A stretch of 12,643 nucleotides of DNA from an uncultured Eubacteriales bacterium (GCA_902766085.1 CACXCH010000052.1:1-12643), one strand, 5' to 3'; positions 1 through 7,405 are shown, counted from the first letter of the stretch. Translations and numbers: made by a program. The notes: a model not told the origin generated them from the sequence alone.

Positions 1-1020
1 CTTTGGAAAAAAATTAAGGACTTAAGTATGGAGGAATTTAACAAAATTTATGAATTACTTGATGTTCATTTTGATGAGGTTGATGGAGAAGCATTCTACT
101 CTGATAAGCTGGGAGAAGTTGTTGATATTCTCGAAAAAAGTGGAAAACTTAAAGAGTCAAATGGAGCTAAAATCGTTGAACTTGATGATCAAGGAATAAA
201 AACCCCTTGCATTATTGTTAAATCAAATGGTTCTTCAATTTATGCAACGCGTGATTTAGCTGCAATTCTATATAGAGCTAGAAAATATGATTATGACAAG
301 AGTATATATGTTGTAGGAAATGAGCAAGAGTTATATTTTAAACAAATATTTGCTGTTGCAAAATATTTAGGATTATCAGAAAAGCATTTAAAAGGACTAG
401 AACACGTTGGATACGGAATGATTAGACTTCCAGAAGGAAGAATGTCTACACGTAAGGGAAATTTTGTAAAAGTTTCAGACTTACTAAATGAAGCAATATC
501 TAAGGTTAATGATATTTTAAAAGATAGAAACATTGACAATAAGGAAGAAATTTCTAAAATTGTTGGAATTGGTGCTGTTATTTTTGATGATTTAAAAGAA
601 TCAAGAATAAAAACTCAAGTATTTGACTTAAATGCTGCATTGAATTTTAATGGTGAAACAGGACCTTATTTGCAATATCAAATTGTAAGGACAAAGAGCA
701 TTTTAAAAAAGGCACAATTTAAGCCAGATAAAAATATTAGGTTTTCTGTTTTAACAGATCCATCTTCAATAGATATTATAAAATTAATTTCAAATTTTGA
801 AAATGTATTGCTACAAGCAGCAAATAAAAATGAACCATCAATAATAGCTAGATATGCTCTAGACTTAGCAGAAAGCTACAGCTCGTTTTATAATGATAAC
901 AAAGTAATAACAGATGATAAAGAAATATCAAAGGCTCGTTTATATTTAACATATATGACAAACATAACATTAACAAATTCAATAAAAATACTTGGAATGA
1001 AGATTCCAGAACAAATGTAA
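1..1020 (+). CDS. argS: Arginyl-tRNA synthetase, 3' part (5' end outside window)
   Basis: Cytoplasmic class I enzyme that charges tRNA-Arg with arginine using ATP. The frame is open from base 1 (reading LWKKIKDLS...), so the gene is cut by the window edge; the ATG at 28 is internal. About 339 residues are visible of a family usually near 550-600, so the N-terminal domain and HIGH motif are missing. Visible landmarks are the catalytic-core stretch IYATRDLAA, the segment GMIRLPEGRMSTRKGN, which holds the KMSKS-equivalent loop (MSTRKGN), then NFNGETGPYLQYQIVRTKSIL and the helical DALR anticodon-binding domain. The protein ends in SIKILGMKIPEQM, a typical ArgRS C-terminus. The stop lies 11 bases before the next gene, so read-through into the glycan genes is plausible. 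No frameshift is seen. Identification is secure. Confidence 0.96.
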   Translation, partial: LWKKIKDLSMEEFNKIYELLDVHFDEVDGEAFYSDKLGEVVDILEKSGKLKESNGAKIVELDDQGIKTPCIIVKSNGSSIYATRDLAAILYRARKYDYDKSIYVVGNEQELYFKQIFAVAKYLGLSEKHLKGLEHVGYGMIRLPEGRMSTRKGNFVKVSDLLNEAISKVNDILKDRNIDNKEEISKIVGIGAVIFDDLKESRIKTQVFDLNAALNFNGETGPYLQYQIVRTKSILKKAQFKPDKNIRFSVLTDPSSIDIIKLISNFENVLLQAANKNEPSIIARYALDLAESYSSFYNDNKVITDDKEISKARLYLTYMTNITLTNSIKILGMKIPEQM

Positions 1021-1031
1021 AAGGAAATATA

Positions 1032-1499
1032 ATGAAGAAAAATGTGTTATTTATTTCAAGTGAGGGTGGGCATTTATATGAACTAAGACAAATTGACTTT
1101 GACAGATACAATTACTCTATAGTAACCGAAAAAACCAAATCTACATATCCTCTAAAAAAAACGTATAATAACAAAATTCACTATTTAATTTATGGAACTA
1201 GAAAGAGACCTATAATTTATTTCTTCATACTAATAATAAATTTCTTTATTAGCTTATATCTATTTCTAAAAATTAATCCTGACGTTGTTGTATCAACTGG
1301 CACGCATACTGCTGTATCAATGTGCTATATTGCAAAGATCTTTAAGAGAAAAGTAATTTGGATCGAAACTTTTGCAAATAGAGAAACAGCCACTCTTGCA
1401 GGAAAGATAGTTTATCCTATTGCTGATAAATTTATTGTTCAATGGAAAGATATGAAGAAGGTTTACAAAAAAGCAGAATATTTTGGAACGTTATTTTAA
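1032..1499 (+). CDS. Alg14-like membrane subunit of a two-part glycosyltransferase (PssD / EpsE / Cps14F type)
   Basis: Probable membrane-anchoring, acceptor-side half of a split glycosyltransferase that adds the second sugar to a lipid-linked glycan at the inner face of the membrane. The 155-residue protein opens MKKNVLFISSEGGHLYEL, matching the EGGH start of Alg14/PssD proteins (G12-H14). One hydrophobic segment lies at about residues 61-80. The conserved donor-domain stretch DVVVSTGTHTAV follows at about 84-95, and WIETFANRETATLAGK at about 110-125. Length fits the family (about 150). The start ATG has AAAGGA about 7 bases upstream. It is followed 13 bases later by the Alg13-like partner, the usual pairing in capsule and exopolysaccharide clusters. 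The family is clear. The sugar added cannot be read from sequence, so no gene symbol is given. Confidence 0.88.
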   Translation: MKKNVLFISSEGGHLYELRQIDFDRYNYSIVTEKTKSTYPLKKTYNNKIHYLIYGTRKRPIIYFFILIINFFISLYLFLKINPDVVVSTGTHTAVSMCYIAKIFKRKVIWIETFANRETATLAGKIVYPIADKFIVQWKDMKKVYKKAEYFGTLF

Positions 1500-1515
1500 A
1501 AGGAGAAAGATATTG
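1498..1515 (+). promoter_or_regulatory. Ribosome site fixing a TTG start
   Basis: AAAAGGAG at 1498-1505 lies 7 bases before TTG at 1513-1515. It overlaps the stop codon of the upstream gene (1497-1499), so the two subunits are probably translationally coupled. A further upstream TTG at 1483 has no ribosome site and would add ten unusual residues before the family-typical MIFVTLGT start. Confidence 0.75.
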
Positions 1516-1989
1516 ATTTTTGTTACACTTGGAACGCAAGATAAACAATTTGTGCGTTTGATGGAAGCTGTTAATAAAATTGAAACTGATGAACAAATAA
1601 TTGCACAAGTAGGTTCAACAAATTGTTCAAAATTAAATTTAAGAGACAATATAGAGGTATATGACTATTTGTCAGACACTGAGTTTGATAAATATATGTC
1701 AGAGGCTAGAGTTATAATTACTCATGCCGGAGTTGGAACAATTATAAAAGGACTAAAACTTGGTAAAAAGATGATTGTTGCAGCAAGATTAAAAAAATAC
1801 AAAGAACACGTCAATGATCATCAATTACAGATTCTTGACACTTTTGCAAAAGAAGAATACATAATTCCTTTAAAAAATTTTAATGATTTACCAAAAATAA
1901 TTAATATAGATTTTACACCAAAAAAGTTTAAAAGTAATAATGAAGAATTTAACAAACAACTGGAAAACATAATTAATGATATAGCTTAG
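1513..1989 (+). CDS. Alg13-like catalytic subunit of a two-part glycosyltransferase (PssE type)
   Basis: Probable nucleotide-sugar-binding half of the split glycosyltransferase, working with the Alg14-like protein just upstream. I place the start at TTG 1513, giving 158 residues that begin MIFVTLGTQDKQFVRLMEAV, the normal start of PssE/Alg13 proteins (first beta strand plus GT loop). Family features are the DYLSDTEFDKYMSEA segment, THAGVGTIIKGL at about 70-81 (HAG at 71-73), and KEHVNDHQ at about 97-104, equivalent to the conserved EH..HQ donor-site motif of GT28 C-terminal domains. No membrane segment is visible; the partner would tether it. A Wzx-type flippase follows after a repeat-containing gap, consistent with export of a surface glycan. 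Family confident, sugar specificity unknown. Confidence 0.87.
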   Translation: MIFVTLGTQDKQFVRLMEAVNKIETDEQIIAQVGSTNCSKLNLRDNIEVYDYLSDTEFDKYMSEARVIITHAGVGTIIKGLKLGKKMIVAARLKKYKEHVNDHQLQILDTFAKEEYIIPLKNFNDLPKIINIDFTPKKFKSNNEEFNKQLENIINDIA

Positions 1990-1998
1990 AACGCTAAT

Positions 1999-2106
1999 TA
2001 TAAAAATAATCAAAACTTAATATTGGGATAACTCAAATTGGATACAAAATAATTAGAATCTAATATGAAAACAGTTGAAATTTGATATAAAAATAATCAA
2101 AATCTG
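1999..2106 (+). repeat. Imperfect tandem repeat, 43-44-bp unit, about 2.5 copies
   Basis: Three consecutive blocks are related: 1999-2042, 2043-2085 and a partial copy at 2086-2106. The first and third begin with an identical 17-mer, TATAAAAATAATCAAAA (1999-2015 and 2086-2102). The middle copy is more diverged but keeps TA(C)AAAA.TAAT..(G)AA at its head and a TTGAAATTTGA-like tail. The array fills nearly the whole gap before the flippase gene and stops just before its ribosome site. Confidence 0.7.
2038..2066 (+). promoter_or_regulatory. Candidate sigma-A-type promoter for the flippase gene
   Basis: TTGGAT at 2038-2043, a 17-base spacer, then TAATAT at 2061-2066. The elements straddle the junction of the first two tandem repeat copies. 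Match quality is moderate in a very AT-rich stretch, so a chance occurrence cannot be excluded. No terminator is seen upstream. Confidence 0.35.
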
Positions 2107-2118
2107 AAAGGAGTATAA

Positions 2119-3549
2119 ATGAACCACAAAAATCAACTTGTTAAAAATACAGTAATCATTGCAATTGGCAAACTTAGTACGCAGGTTTTGTCATATATTT
2201 TATTGCCTTTATATACTGCTAAAATGGAAACAGGGGAGTATGGAACTTATGATTTTATATGTACTGTTTCTAGATTTTTGTGTCCGCTAATAACTCTTCT
2301 TATGGAAGAGTCAATGTTTAGATTTTTGATTGATGCTAAAACAAAAGATGATAGGAAAAAAATTATTAGCCAAACTATTATTTATACTCTTATTGGAACG
2401 GTTATTTTTATTCCACTTGCAATATTGATTTTTAAACTCACATCATCATATACAAATAAATTTATTGCAATAATAATCTTTTTTGTCATTTCAAATTTAT
2501 TTATTGGACTAAGTAATGCATTAGCAAGAGGTCTTAGTAAAATAAAACTTTATTCTTTATCTAATTTTATATTAGGGATTGTAACATTAATATTAACGGC
2601 CATTGTTTTGCTAACATCTCATTCTGCAGGTGGATTACTAATGGCAAATGCTATTGCAAATGTTGCTACAGCTGTTATAATTTTTGCAAAACTTGGACTT
2701 CACAAATACTTTGGCTCTCTTGACAAACCTTTGATGAAAGAAATGATTAGCTATTCATTTCCACTTGTTCCAAACAGTATCTCTTGGAGCATTATTAATA
2801 TGTCAGATAGAATTATTTTAACAAAATTAATCAGCTCATCTGCAAATGGAATTTATGCTATGGCTTGCAGATTTCCTAATATTATAAGTGTGCTTTATGG
2901 ATATTTTTATACTGCGTGGAAAGAATCAGCGGCAAAAATTATTAAAGAAGATAATAAAGAAGTTTATTATAATAGTATTTATCTTGATATGAAAAAATTT
3001 GTTTATTCAGTTACTCTATGTTTAATTGCTATTATGCCATTTGCGTTTCCTATATTTATAAATAAAAACTATAATGCAGCTTATGTATATATTCCAATAA
3101 TTATGATTGCTACATATTTTTCAAATTTATCGAGTTTCTATGGAGGAATATTTAGTGCATATAAAGATACAAAGATAATGGGAATAACAACATTAGTAGC
3201 TGCAACAATAAATTTAGTTATTGACTTAGCTTTTGTAAAAAGATTCGAAATTTATGCAGCATGCTTGTCAACACTAATTGCTGATTTGATTGTGTATTAT
3301 TATAGGAGATACAAACTAAGACAATATATAAAACTAAAAGAGCCTAGAATGGATGGACCAGCAGTTATTATGCTATTTGTATGTATCACATATTATTTGA
3401 AATATGTGCCAAATATATCTAGCGTTATTTACTGGATATTAAGTGCACTTTCATTGATTATTTCGATAGCCTATAGCATATTATTAAATTATAGAGCATT
3501 AATGAAAGTAAATATCAAGATAAAAGAAAAAATTCATTTAAAAAAATAG
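2119..3549 (+). CDS. Polysaccharide flippase, Wzx/MATE-like superfamily
   Basis: A 476-residue polytopic membrane protein, the usual length for Wzx-type lipid-linked oligosaccharide flippases of the MOP superfamily. It begins MNHKNQLVKNTVIIAIGKLSTQ and continues LLPLYTAKMETGEYGTYDF. This N-terminal pattern of helix 1 plus the conserved YG.YD motif is typical of O-antigen/teichoic-acid flippases. About 12-14 hydrophobic segments follow, with a cationic tail (KIKEKIHLKK). AAAGGAG precedes the ATG. Next to the Alg14/Alg13-type transferase pair, its likely job is to move an undecaprenyl-linked glycan across the membrane. No polymerase or further transferases are visible here, so the substrate is unknown. 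A lipid II flippase role (as for MurJ or Amj) is less likely, because the sequence resembles the Wzx branch. Confidence 0.85.
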   Translation: MNHKNQLVKNTVIIAIGKLSTQVLSYILLPLYTAKMETGEYGTYDFICTVSRFLCPLITLLMEESMFRFLIDAKTKDDRKKIISQTIIYTLIGTVIFIPLAILIFKLTSSYTNKFIAIIIFFVISNLFIGLSNALARGLSKIKLYSLSNFILGIVTLILTAIVLLTSHSAGGLLMANAIANVATAVIIFAKLGLHKYFGSLDKPLMKEMISYSFPLVPNSISWSIINMSDRIILTKLISSSANGIYAMACRFPNIISVLYGYFYTAWKESAAKIIKEDNKEVYYNSIYLDMKKFVYSVTLCLIAIMPFAFPIFINKNYNAAYVYIPIIMIATYFSNLSSFYGGIFSAYKDTKIMGITTLVAATINLVIDLAFVKRFEIYAACLSTLIADLIVYYYRRYKLRQYIKLKEPRMDGPAVIMLFVCITYYLKYVPNISSVIYWILSALSLIISIAYSILLNYRALMKVNIKIKEKIHLKK

Positions 3550-3601
3550 AAATGTTATGATTTTTCCGTCGAAAAATTATTAACCATAGAAAGGACTTGT
3601 T

Positions 3602-4963
3602 ATGAAATATTTTGGAACAGATGGAATTAGAAGAATTGCAAATACCGAGCTTACACCTGAGCTTGTGTATAGAGTTGCAAAAGCAGGAGCTTATGTACTT
3701 TCAAAACATTCGAAATCAGCACCTACTATATTGATTGGAAGGGATACAAGAATCTCTGGCACACTTATTGAAAGTGCTATGACAGCTGGATTTTTAAGCT
3801 ATGGAGCTAATGTAAAACTAGTAGGTGTAATTCCTACGCCTGGTATAGCTTACTTAACGAAGAAACTAAAAGCTGACGCAAGTGTTGTAATTTCTGCATC
3901 ACATAACAAATATGATTTTAATGGCATAAAATATTTTAGTAATAAGGGAATGAAACTCCCTGATTCACTTGAGGAAGAAATTGAAGAAGTGCTTGATTCA
4001 GGGAAGGTTGATACTCTTGCTGCACCAAGTAACAAAATTGGTGTTTCTGAAATAAGAGAAGACTTGCTTGATGAGTATTTATACTTTTTTAGAAAAAACT
4101 TTGAGGATGCTTTTGAAATGCTTGATAAGAGCAATTTTACTGTTGCATTAGATACTGCTAATGGAGCTACATCTGTTATTGCAGACAAAGTTTATACTGC
4201 AATGGGAATAAAACATTACATAATAAATGATACACCAAATGGTATAAACATTAATGAAAATTGTGGCTCAACACATCTTGATGGTCTAAAAAAATTCGTT
4301 GTTGCTAATAAATGCGATTTAGGAATTGCCTATGATGGAGATGGTGATAGATGTCTTGCAGTTGACAGCAATGGAAATGAAATAAATGGCGATATTATTA
4401 TGGCAATTGTTTCTAAATATTTAAAAGAAAAAGGGACACTTAAAAATAATACATTAGTTGCTACTGTTATGAGCAATTTAGGGTTAAGAAAATTCTGTGA
4501 CGCTAATGACATTAATTTTGTTGCTACAAATGTCGGAGATAGATACGTTTTAGAAAATATGTTAAAAAATGACTATAATATTGGAGGAGAGCAGTCAGGA
4601 CACATTATATTCCTTGACTATAACCCAACTGGTGATGGAATTTTGACATCATTGATGCTAATAAAGATTATTCTCGAAAAGCAAAAAACGATAGAAGAGC
4701 TTTCAAAAGTTATAAAAATTTACCCACAGGTCTTAATAAATGCAAAAGTTTCGAATGACAAAAAATATGAATTTGACAAAAATCCTAAAATACAAGATAA
4801 AATTAACAAATTAAATGAAAAATTCAAAGATAATGGTAGAGTTTTAATTAGAGCATCTGGAACAGAACCACTAGTAAGAGTTATGATTGAAGGCGAAAAC
4901 CAAGATGTTTTACAAGAAGAAGCTACAAAACTTGCAGAGTTTATAGAAAAAGAACTTAAATAG
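3602..4963 (+). CDS. glmM: Phosphoglucosamine mutase
   Basis: Converts glucosamine-6-phosphate to glucosamine-1-phosphate in the cytoplasm, the step before GlmU makes UDP-GlcNAc for peptidoglycan and other surface glycans. The full-length 453-residue alpha-D-phosphohexomutase starts MKYFGTDGIRRIAN. The active-site phosphoserine loop VVISASHN places the catalytic Ser at 100. The Mg-binding loop is DGDGDR at 245-250, the sugar-binding loop GGEQSGH at 328-334, and the phosphate-binding loop RASGTEPLVRVMIEG at 417-431. All key residues are present. AAAGGA lies 6 bases before the ATG. It follows the flippase by 52 bases with no convincing terminator or promoter between, so it may share transcription with the glycan genes it feeds. 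The FGTDGIR start and GGEQSGH loop favour GlmM over ManB/Pgm relatives. Confidence 0.96.
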   Translation: MKYFGTDGIRRIANTELTPELVYRVAKAGAYVLSKHSKSAPTILIGRDTRISGTLIESAMTAGFLSYGANVKLVGVIPTPGIAYLTKKLKADASVVISASHNKYDFNGIKYFSNKGMKLPDSLEEEIEEVLDSGKVDTLAAPSNKIGVSEIREDLLDEYLYFFRKNFEDAFEMLDKSNFTVALDTANGATSVIADKVYTAMGIKHYIINDTPNGININENCGSTHLDGLKKFVVANKCDLGIAYDGDGDRCLAVDSNGNEINGDIIMAIVSKYLKEKGTLKNNTLVATVMSNLGLRKFCDANDINFVATNVGDRYVLENMLKNDYNIGGEQSGHIIFLDYNPTGDGILTSLMLIKIILEKQKTIEELSKVIKIYPQVLINAKVSNDKKYEFDKNPKIQDKINKLNEKFKDNGRVLIRASGTEPLVRVMIEGENQDVLQEEATKLAEFIEKELK

Positions 4964-5066
4964 AGCTATTTATGAATATAATAACTTTGAATTGGAATGT
5001 TCTTAATGATTGGTAGAAACATTTTAAAATTTAATGCTTTGTAAGTAATACCTATTAACCCATAGA

Positions 5067-5095
5067 TTGTAACATATTTGTAATACAAATATAAT
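5067..5095 (+). promoter_or_regulatory. Sigma-A-type promoter before the 5168 membrane-protein gene
   Basis: TTGTAA at 5067-5072, exactly 17 bases, then a consensus TATAAT at 5090-5095. Transcription would start near 5102, giving a leader of about 65 bases. The rest of the 204-base gap after glmM shows no clear terminator or RNA gene. Confidence 0.7.
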
Positions 5096-5167
5096 ATAAA
5101 ATATATTGAAATTTTTTTTCACTTAGTATATAACTATTATAGTAATTTTACAAAGGAGGAAAAAGGC

Positions 5168-5533
5168 ATGCCATTTATTGATTTTACAGATCCTTTAATT
5201 ATACTGGTTGCTCTAATTGTATTTGTTTTTCTTTGGATTTTATCACATGTTTCAAAATCAAATACAGCACCTTGCATAGAATTATTTGCATATTTGTTAA
5301 TTTTAGTAACCTATACAGTTGAAATGATTACACATTCTACAGATGCAAATTTAGTTGTAACTTTATCTGAATGCATAGCAGTTAATGAGATTTTTATATT
5401 CGTAACATTCTTAAACTTACTATGGGCTGATAGATTACAACTTGAAAAAGAGAAAAAGGCTGAGAGCAAAGGAAAAGGTAAAGTAGAAAAAAATTATGAA
5501 GATGGCCTAGACGTTTTATTTAAAAAAGTTTAG
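5168..5533 (+). CDS. Small three-helix membrane protein, unknown function
   Basis: I do not recognise this 121-residue protein. It has three hydrophobic segments, at about residues 9-28, 39-55 and 64-87. A charged, Lys/Glu-rich cytoplasmic tail (about 88-121, including KEKKAESKGKGKVEK) then ends in GLDVLFKKV. The positive tail suggests that the C-terminus is inside. No signal-peptide cleavage site, catalytic motif or lipoprotein box is seen. Translation looks strong: AAAGGAGG at 5152-5159, 8 bases before the ATG. It is a transcription unit of its own, with a near-consensus promoter upstream and a strong terminator just after the stop, so it is expressed independently of glmM and fba and is unlikely to be a spurious reading frame. 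Function is unknown. Confidence 0.8.
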   Translation: MPFIDFTDPLIILVALIVFVFLWILSHVSKSNTAPCIELFAYLLILVTYTVEMITHSTDANLVVTLSECIAVNEIFIFVTFLNLLWADRLQLEKEKKAESKGKGKVEKNYEDGLDVLFKKV

Positions 5534-5537
5534 CCAA

Positions 5538-5578
5538 AAAAACTAGGATGATGCATCATTCTAGTTTTTAATTTTTTC
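5538..5578 (+). terminator. Rho-independent terminator
   Basis: The A-rich arm AAAAACTAG (5538-5546) pairs with CTAGTTTTT (5561-5569) around a GATGATGCATCATT core that extends the stem with one G-T pair. A second T-run (ATTTTTT) follows. It begins 4 bases after the stop of the 5168 gene. Confidence 0.85.
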
Positions 5579-5580
5579 TA

Positions 5581-5609
5581 TTGTTTTTTTGATTTTGTAG
5601 TGATATACT
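5581..5609 (+). promoter_or_regulatory. Candidate promoter for fba, extended -10
   Basis: TTGTTT at 5581-5586, a 17-base spacer, and TATACT at 5604-5609 preceded by TGA (extended -10). It begins directly after the terminator of the previous gene. The resulting leader is about 90 bases and contains a short reading frame at 5646-5702. Confidence 0.55.
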
Positions 5610-5704
5610 TGCAATGTAATAAAAAGTGTTATAAGGTACTTAAAAATGAGTAAAAGTTTTAATTTTATTTATAATAATCTTGTAACAGGAAAGGAAAATT
5701 AATT

Positions 5705-6634
5705 ATGAGTTTAGTTACAACTAAAGAAATGTTCAAAAAATCTATTGATGAAAAATTTGCCATAGGAGCTTTTAACATAAACAATATGGAATTTGTTCAA
5801 GCAATTATGGATGCAGCTGCAGAAGAAAAATCTCCTGTAATTTTGCAAACTTCTTCAAGTGCAATAAAATATGCAAGAATTCCATATTTAAAGAAGATGG
5901 TTGAAGCAGGACTTGAGGAGCATGATATTCCTGTTGTTCTACATCTTGACCATGGACCTGACTTTGAAACGTGTAAACTTTGTGTCGATAGCGGTTACAC
6001 ATCAGTTATGTTTGATGGTTCAAAATACGATTTTGAGACAAATGTAAAATTAACAAAGGAAGTTGTTGATTATGCACACGCTCACGGAGTAGTAGTAGAG
6101 GCTGAACTTGGAAAACTTGCTGGTATTGAGGATGATGTTAATGTTGCTGCAAACGATGCAATGTATACAGATCCAAATCAAGCTAAAGAATTTGTTGACA
6201 GAACAGGATGTGATTCTTTAGCTATAGCAATTGGTACAAGCCATGGAGCATATAAATTTAAAGGAGAAGCTAGACTTAGATTTGATATTCTTGAAAAAGT
6301 TAAAGCTCTAATGCCTGATGTTCCAATTGTTTTACATGGAGCATCAACTGTAATTCCTGAATATGTAGAAACCTGTAATAAATATGGAGCATCACTAGCA
6401 GGCGCAAAGGGTGTACCTGATGAAATGCTACATGAAGCAAGTCTAAGGGGAGTATCAAAGATTAATGTTGATACAGACCTACGTCTAGCAATGACAGCAG
6501 GAATTAGAGAAACATTTGTTAATTCTCCAGAAGTTTTTGACCCAAGAAAGTATTTAGGGCTTGGTAGAGAAAACATAAAAGAAACAGTAAAACACAAAAT
6601 GAGAGATGTTTTTGGTTCAAGCAACAAAGCTTAA
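5705..6634 (+). CDS. fba: Class II fructose-bisphosphate aldolase
   Basis: Zinc-dependent cytoplasmic aldolase that cleaves fructose-1,6-bisphosphate to DHAP and glyceraldehyde-3-phosphate in glycolysis and runs in reverse in gluconeogenesis. The 309-residue length fits the class IIB group. Visible active-site parts are VLHLDHG with catalytic Asp82 and zinc ligand His83, EAELG at 132-136, IGTSHGAYKF with zinc ligand His180, VLHGAST with His211, and the phosphate-binding SKINVDTDLRLA at about 251-262. The acidic MYTDP loop at 153-157 is usual for the family. AAGGA at 5691-5695 lies 9 bases before the ATG. It has its own promoter, and no T-run terminator is seen before smpB. A tagatose- or ketose-bisphosphate aldolase is the main alternative, because related paralogues share these motifs. 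FBP specificity is the likelier reading. Confidence 0.92.
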   Translation: MSLVTTKEMFKKSIDEKFAIGAFNINNMEFVQAIMDAAAEEKSPVILQTSSSAIKYARIPYLKKMVEAGLEEHDIPVVLHLDHGPDFETCKLCVDSGYTSVMFDGSKYDFETNVKLTKEVVDYAHAHGVVVEAELGKLAGIEDDVNVAANDAMYTDPNQAKEFVDRTGCDSLAIAIGTSHGAYKFKGEARLRFDILEKVKALMPDVPIVLHGASTVIPEYVETCNKYGASLAGAKGVPDEMLHEASLRGVSKINVDTDLRLAMTAGIRETFVNSPEVFDPRKYLGLGRENIKETVKHKMRDVFGSSNKA

Positions 6635-6646
6635 AAATTGTTTAAC

Positions 6647-6785
6647 AAAACAAGGATTAGGATTTAATATGAACTTGATAAAACAAGGATGAAATTTCAA
6701 TATGAATTTAGTAAAACAAGAATTAAATTTTGGTATGAATTTGATAAAGCAAGAATCAGATTTTAATATGAATTTAATTCTTGTT
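6647..6785 (+). repeat. Four 33-bp tandem repeats closed by an inverted 15-mer
   Basis: Four head-to-tail 33-base units occupy 6647-6679, 6680-6712, 6713-6745 and 6746-6778. Each begins AAAACAAG or AAAGCAAG, carries TATGAA(C/T)TT near its end, and has diverged by substitution only, with no indels. The array is followed by AATTTAATTCTTGTT (6771-6785), the perfect reverse complement of AACAAGAATTAAATT at 6715-6729 in unit 3. A 15-bp hairpin with a loop of about 41 bases could therefore form just ahead of the smpB ribosome site (AAGGA, 6798-6802). It fills almost the entire gap between fba and smpB. Confidence 0.85.
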
Positions 6786-6808
6786 AAAATTTAATATAAG
6801 GATTATTT

Positions 6809-7264
6809 ATGAAAAATGAAAAAAAAATTATAGCTAAAAATCCAGTTGCATATCACAATTACGAAATCATAGATACAATTGAAACCGGAATTGTTCTATA
6901 TGGAACTGAAATAAAGTCTATAAGAATGGGAAAAGTTAATTTAAAAGATAGTTATGCAGTAATCGAGAAAAATAGAGAGATTTTTGTGTACTCGATGAAT
7001 ATTAGTCCTTATGAAAATGGTAACATTTATAACAAAAATCCTTTAAGACCTAGGAAATTATTGCTTAACAGAAATGAAATTAATAAATTAATAGGAATGA
7101 CTTCGCAAAAAGGATATTCTTTAATACCAATTTCGTTATATTTTAAAGGAAATTTTGTAAAGTTAGAACTTGGAATTGGAAAAGGCAAAAAAATTTATGA
7201 CAAAAGAGAGGACTTGAAGAAAAAAGAAGCTGATATGAAAATTGCAAGAGCTTTAAAGAGCTAA
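6809..7264 (+). CDS. smpB: SsrA (tmRNA)-binding protein SmpB
   Basis: Cytoplasmic partner of tmRNA in trans-translation. It binds the tRNA-like domain of SsrA, delivers it to stalled ribosomes and so rescues them. The 151-residue length is normal. The N-terminal motif KNPVAYHNYEIIDTIETGIVLYGTEIKSIR is the SmpB signature opening of the OB-fold, followed by KVNLKDSYA, then NISPYENGNIYNKNPLRPRKLLL. The GYSLIPISLYFKGNFVKLELGIGKGKKIYDKRE stretch and a basic tail (KKEADMKIARALKS), which enters the ribosome decoding site, complete the protein. AAGGA lies 6 bases before the ATG. It sits after fba across a repeat-filled gap with no obvious separate promoter, so it may be reached by read-through. In many Bacillota ssrA lies next to smpB, but no tmRNA is recognisable in the following 200 bases. 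Confidence 0.96.
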   Translation: MKNEKKIIAKNPVAYHNYEIIDTIETGIVLYGTEIKSIRMGKVNLKDSYAVIEKNREIFVYSMNISPYENGNIYNKNPLRPRKLLLNRNEINKLIGMTSQKGYSLIPISLYFKGNFVKLELGIGKGKKIYDKREDLKKKEADMKIARALKS

Positions 7265-7405
7265 AGGTTTTTTAATTTTGTATTCAAAATAGTGCTCACA
7301 ATAAATAAGATTATAGCTAAATGATTTCTTTTTTACATTCAAAATACATAAAAGTTAAATTAATGGATAAATTATTAATATATTTATAAAATATAAAAGA
7401 AAGAG

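Noticed and set aside
1483..1512. Upstream TTG start for the Alg13-like subunit
   Set aside because: It would overlap the previous gene, lacks a ribosome site and adds residues before the family-typical start; the TTG at 1513 has AAAAGGAG at the right distance.
3558..3579. Terminator between the flippase gene and glmM
   Set aside because: ATTTTTC-CGTC-GAAAAAT can pair, but the stem is mostly A-T and no T-run follows; not convincing.
4972..5016. Short frame after glmM (MNIITLNWNVLNDW)
   Set aside because: Only 14 codons and no ribosome site.
6178..6627. Minus-strand 149-codon frame within fba
   Set aside because: It lies fully inside a secure aldolase gene in another frame and has no supporting signals.
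6647..6785. CRISPR array
   Set aside because: Units are directly abutting 33-mers without spacers, and no cas genes are present.
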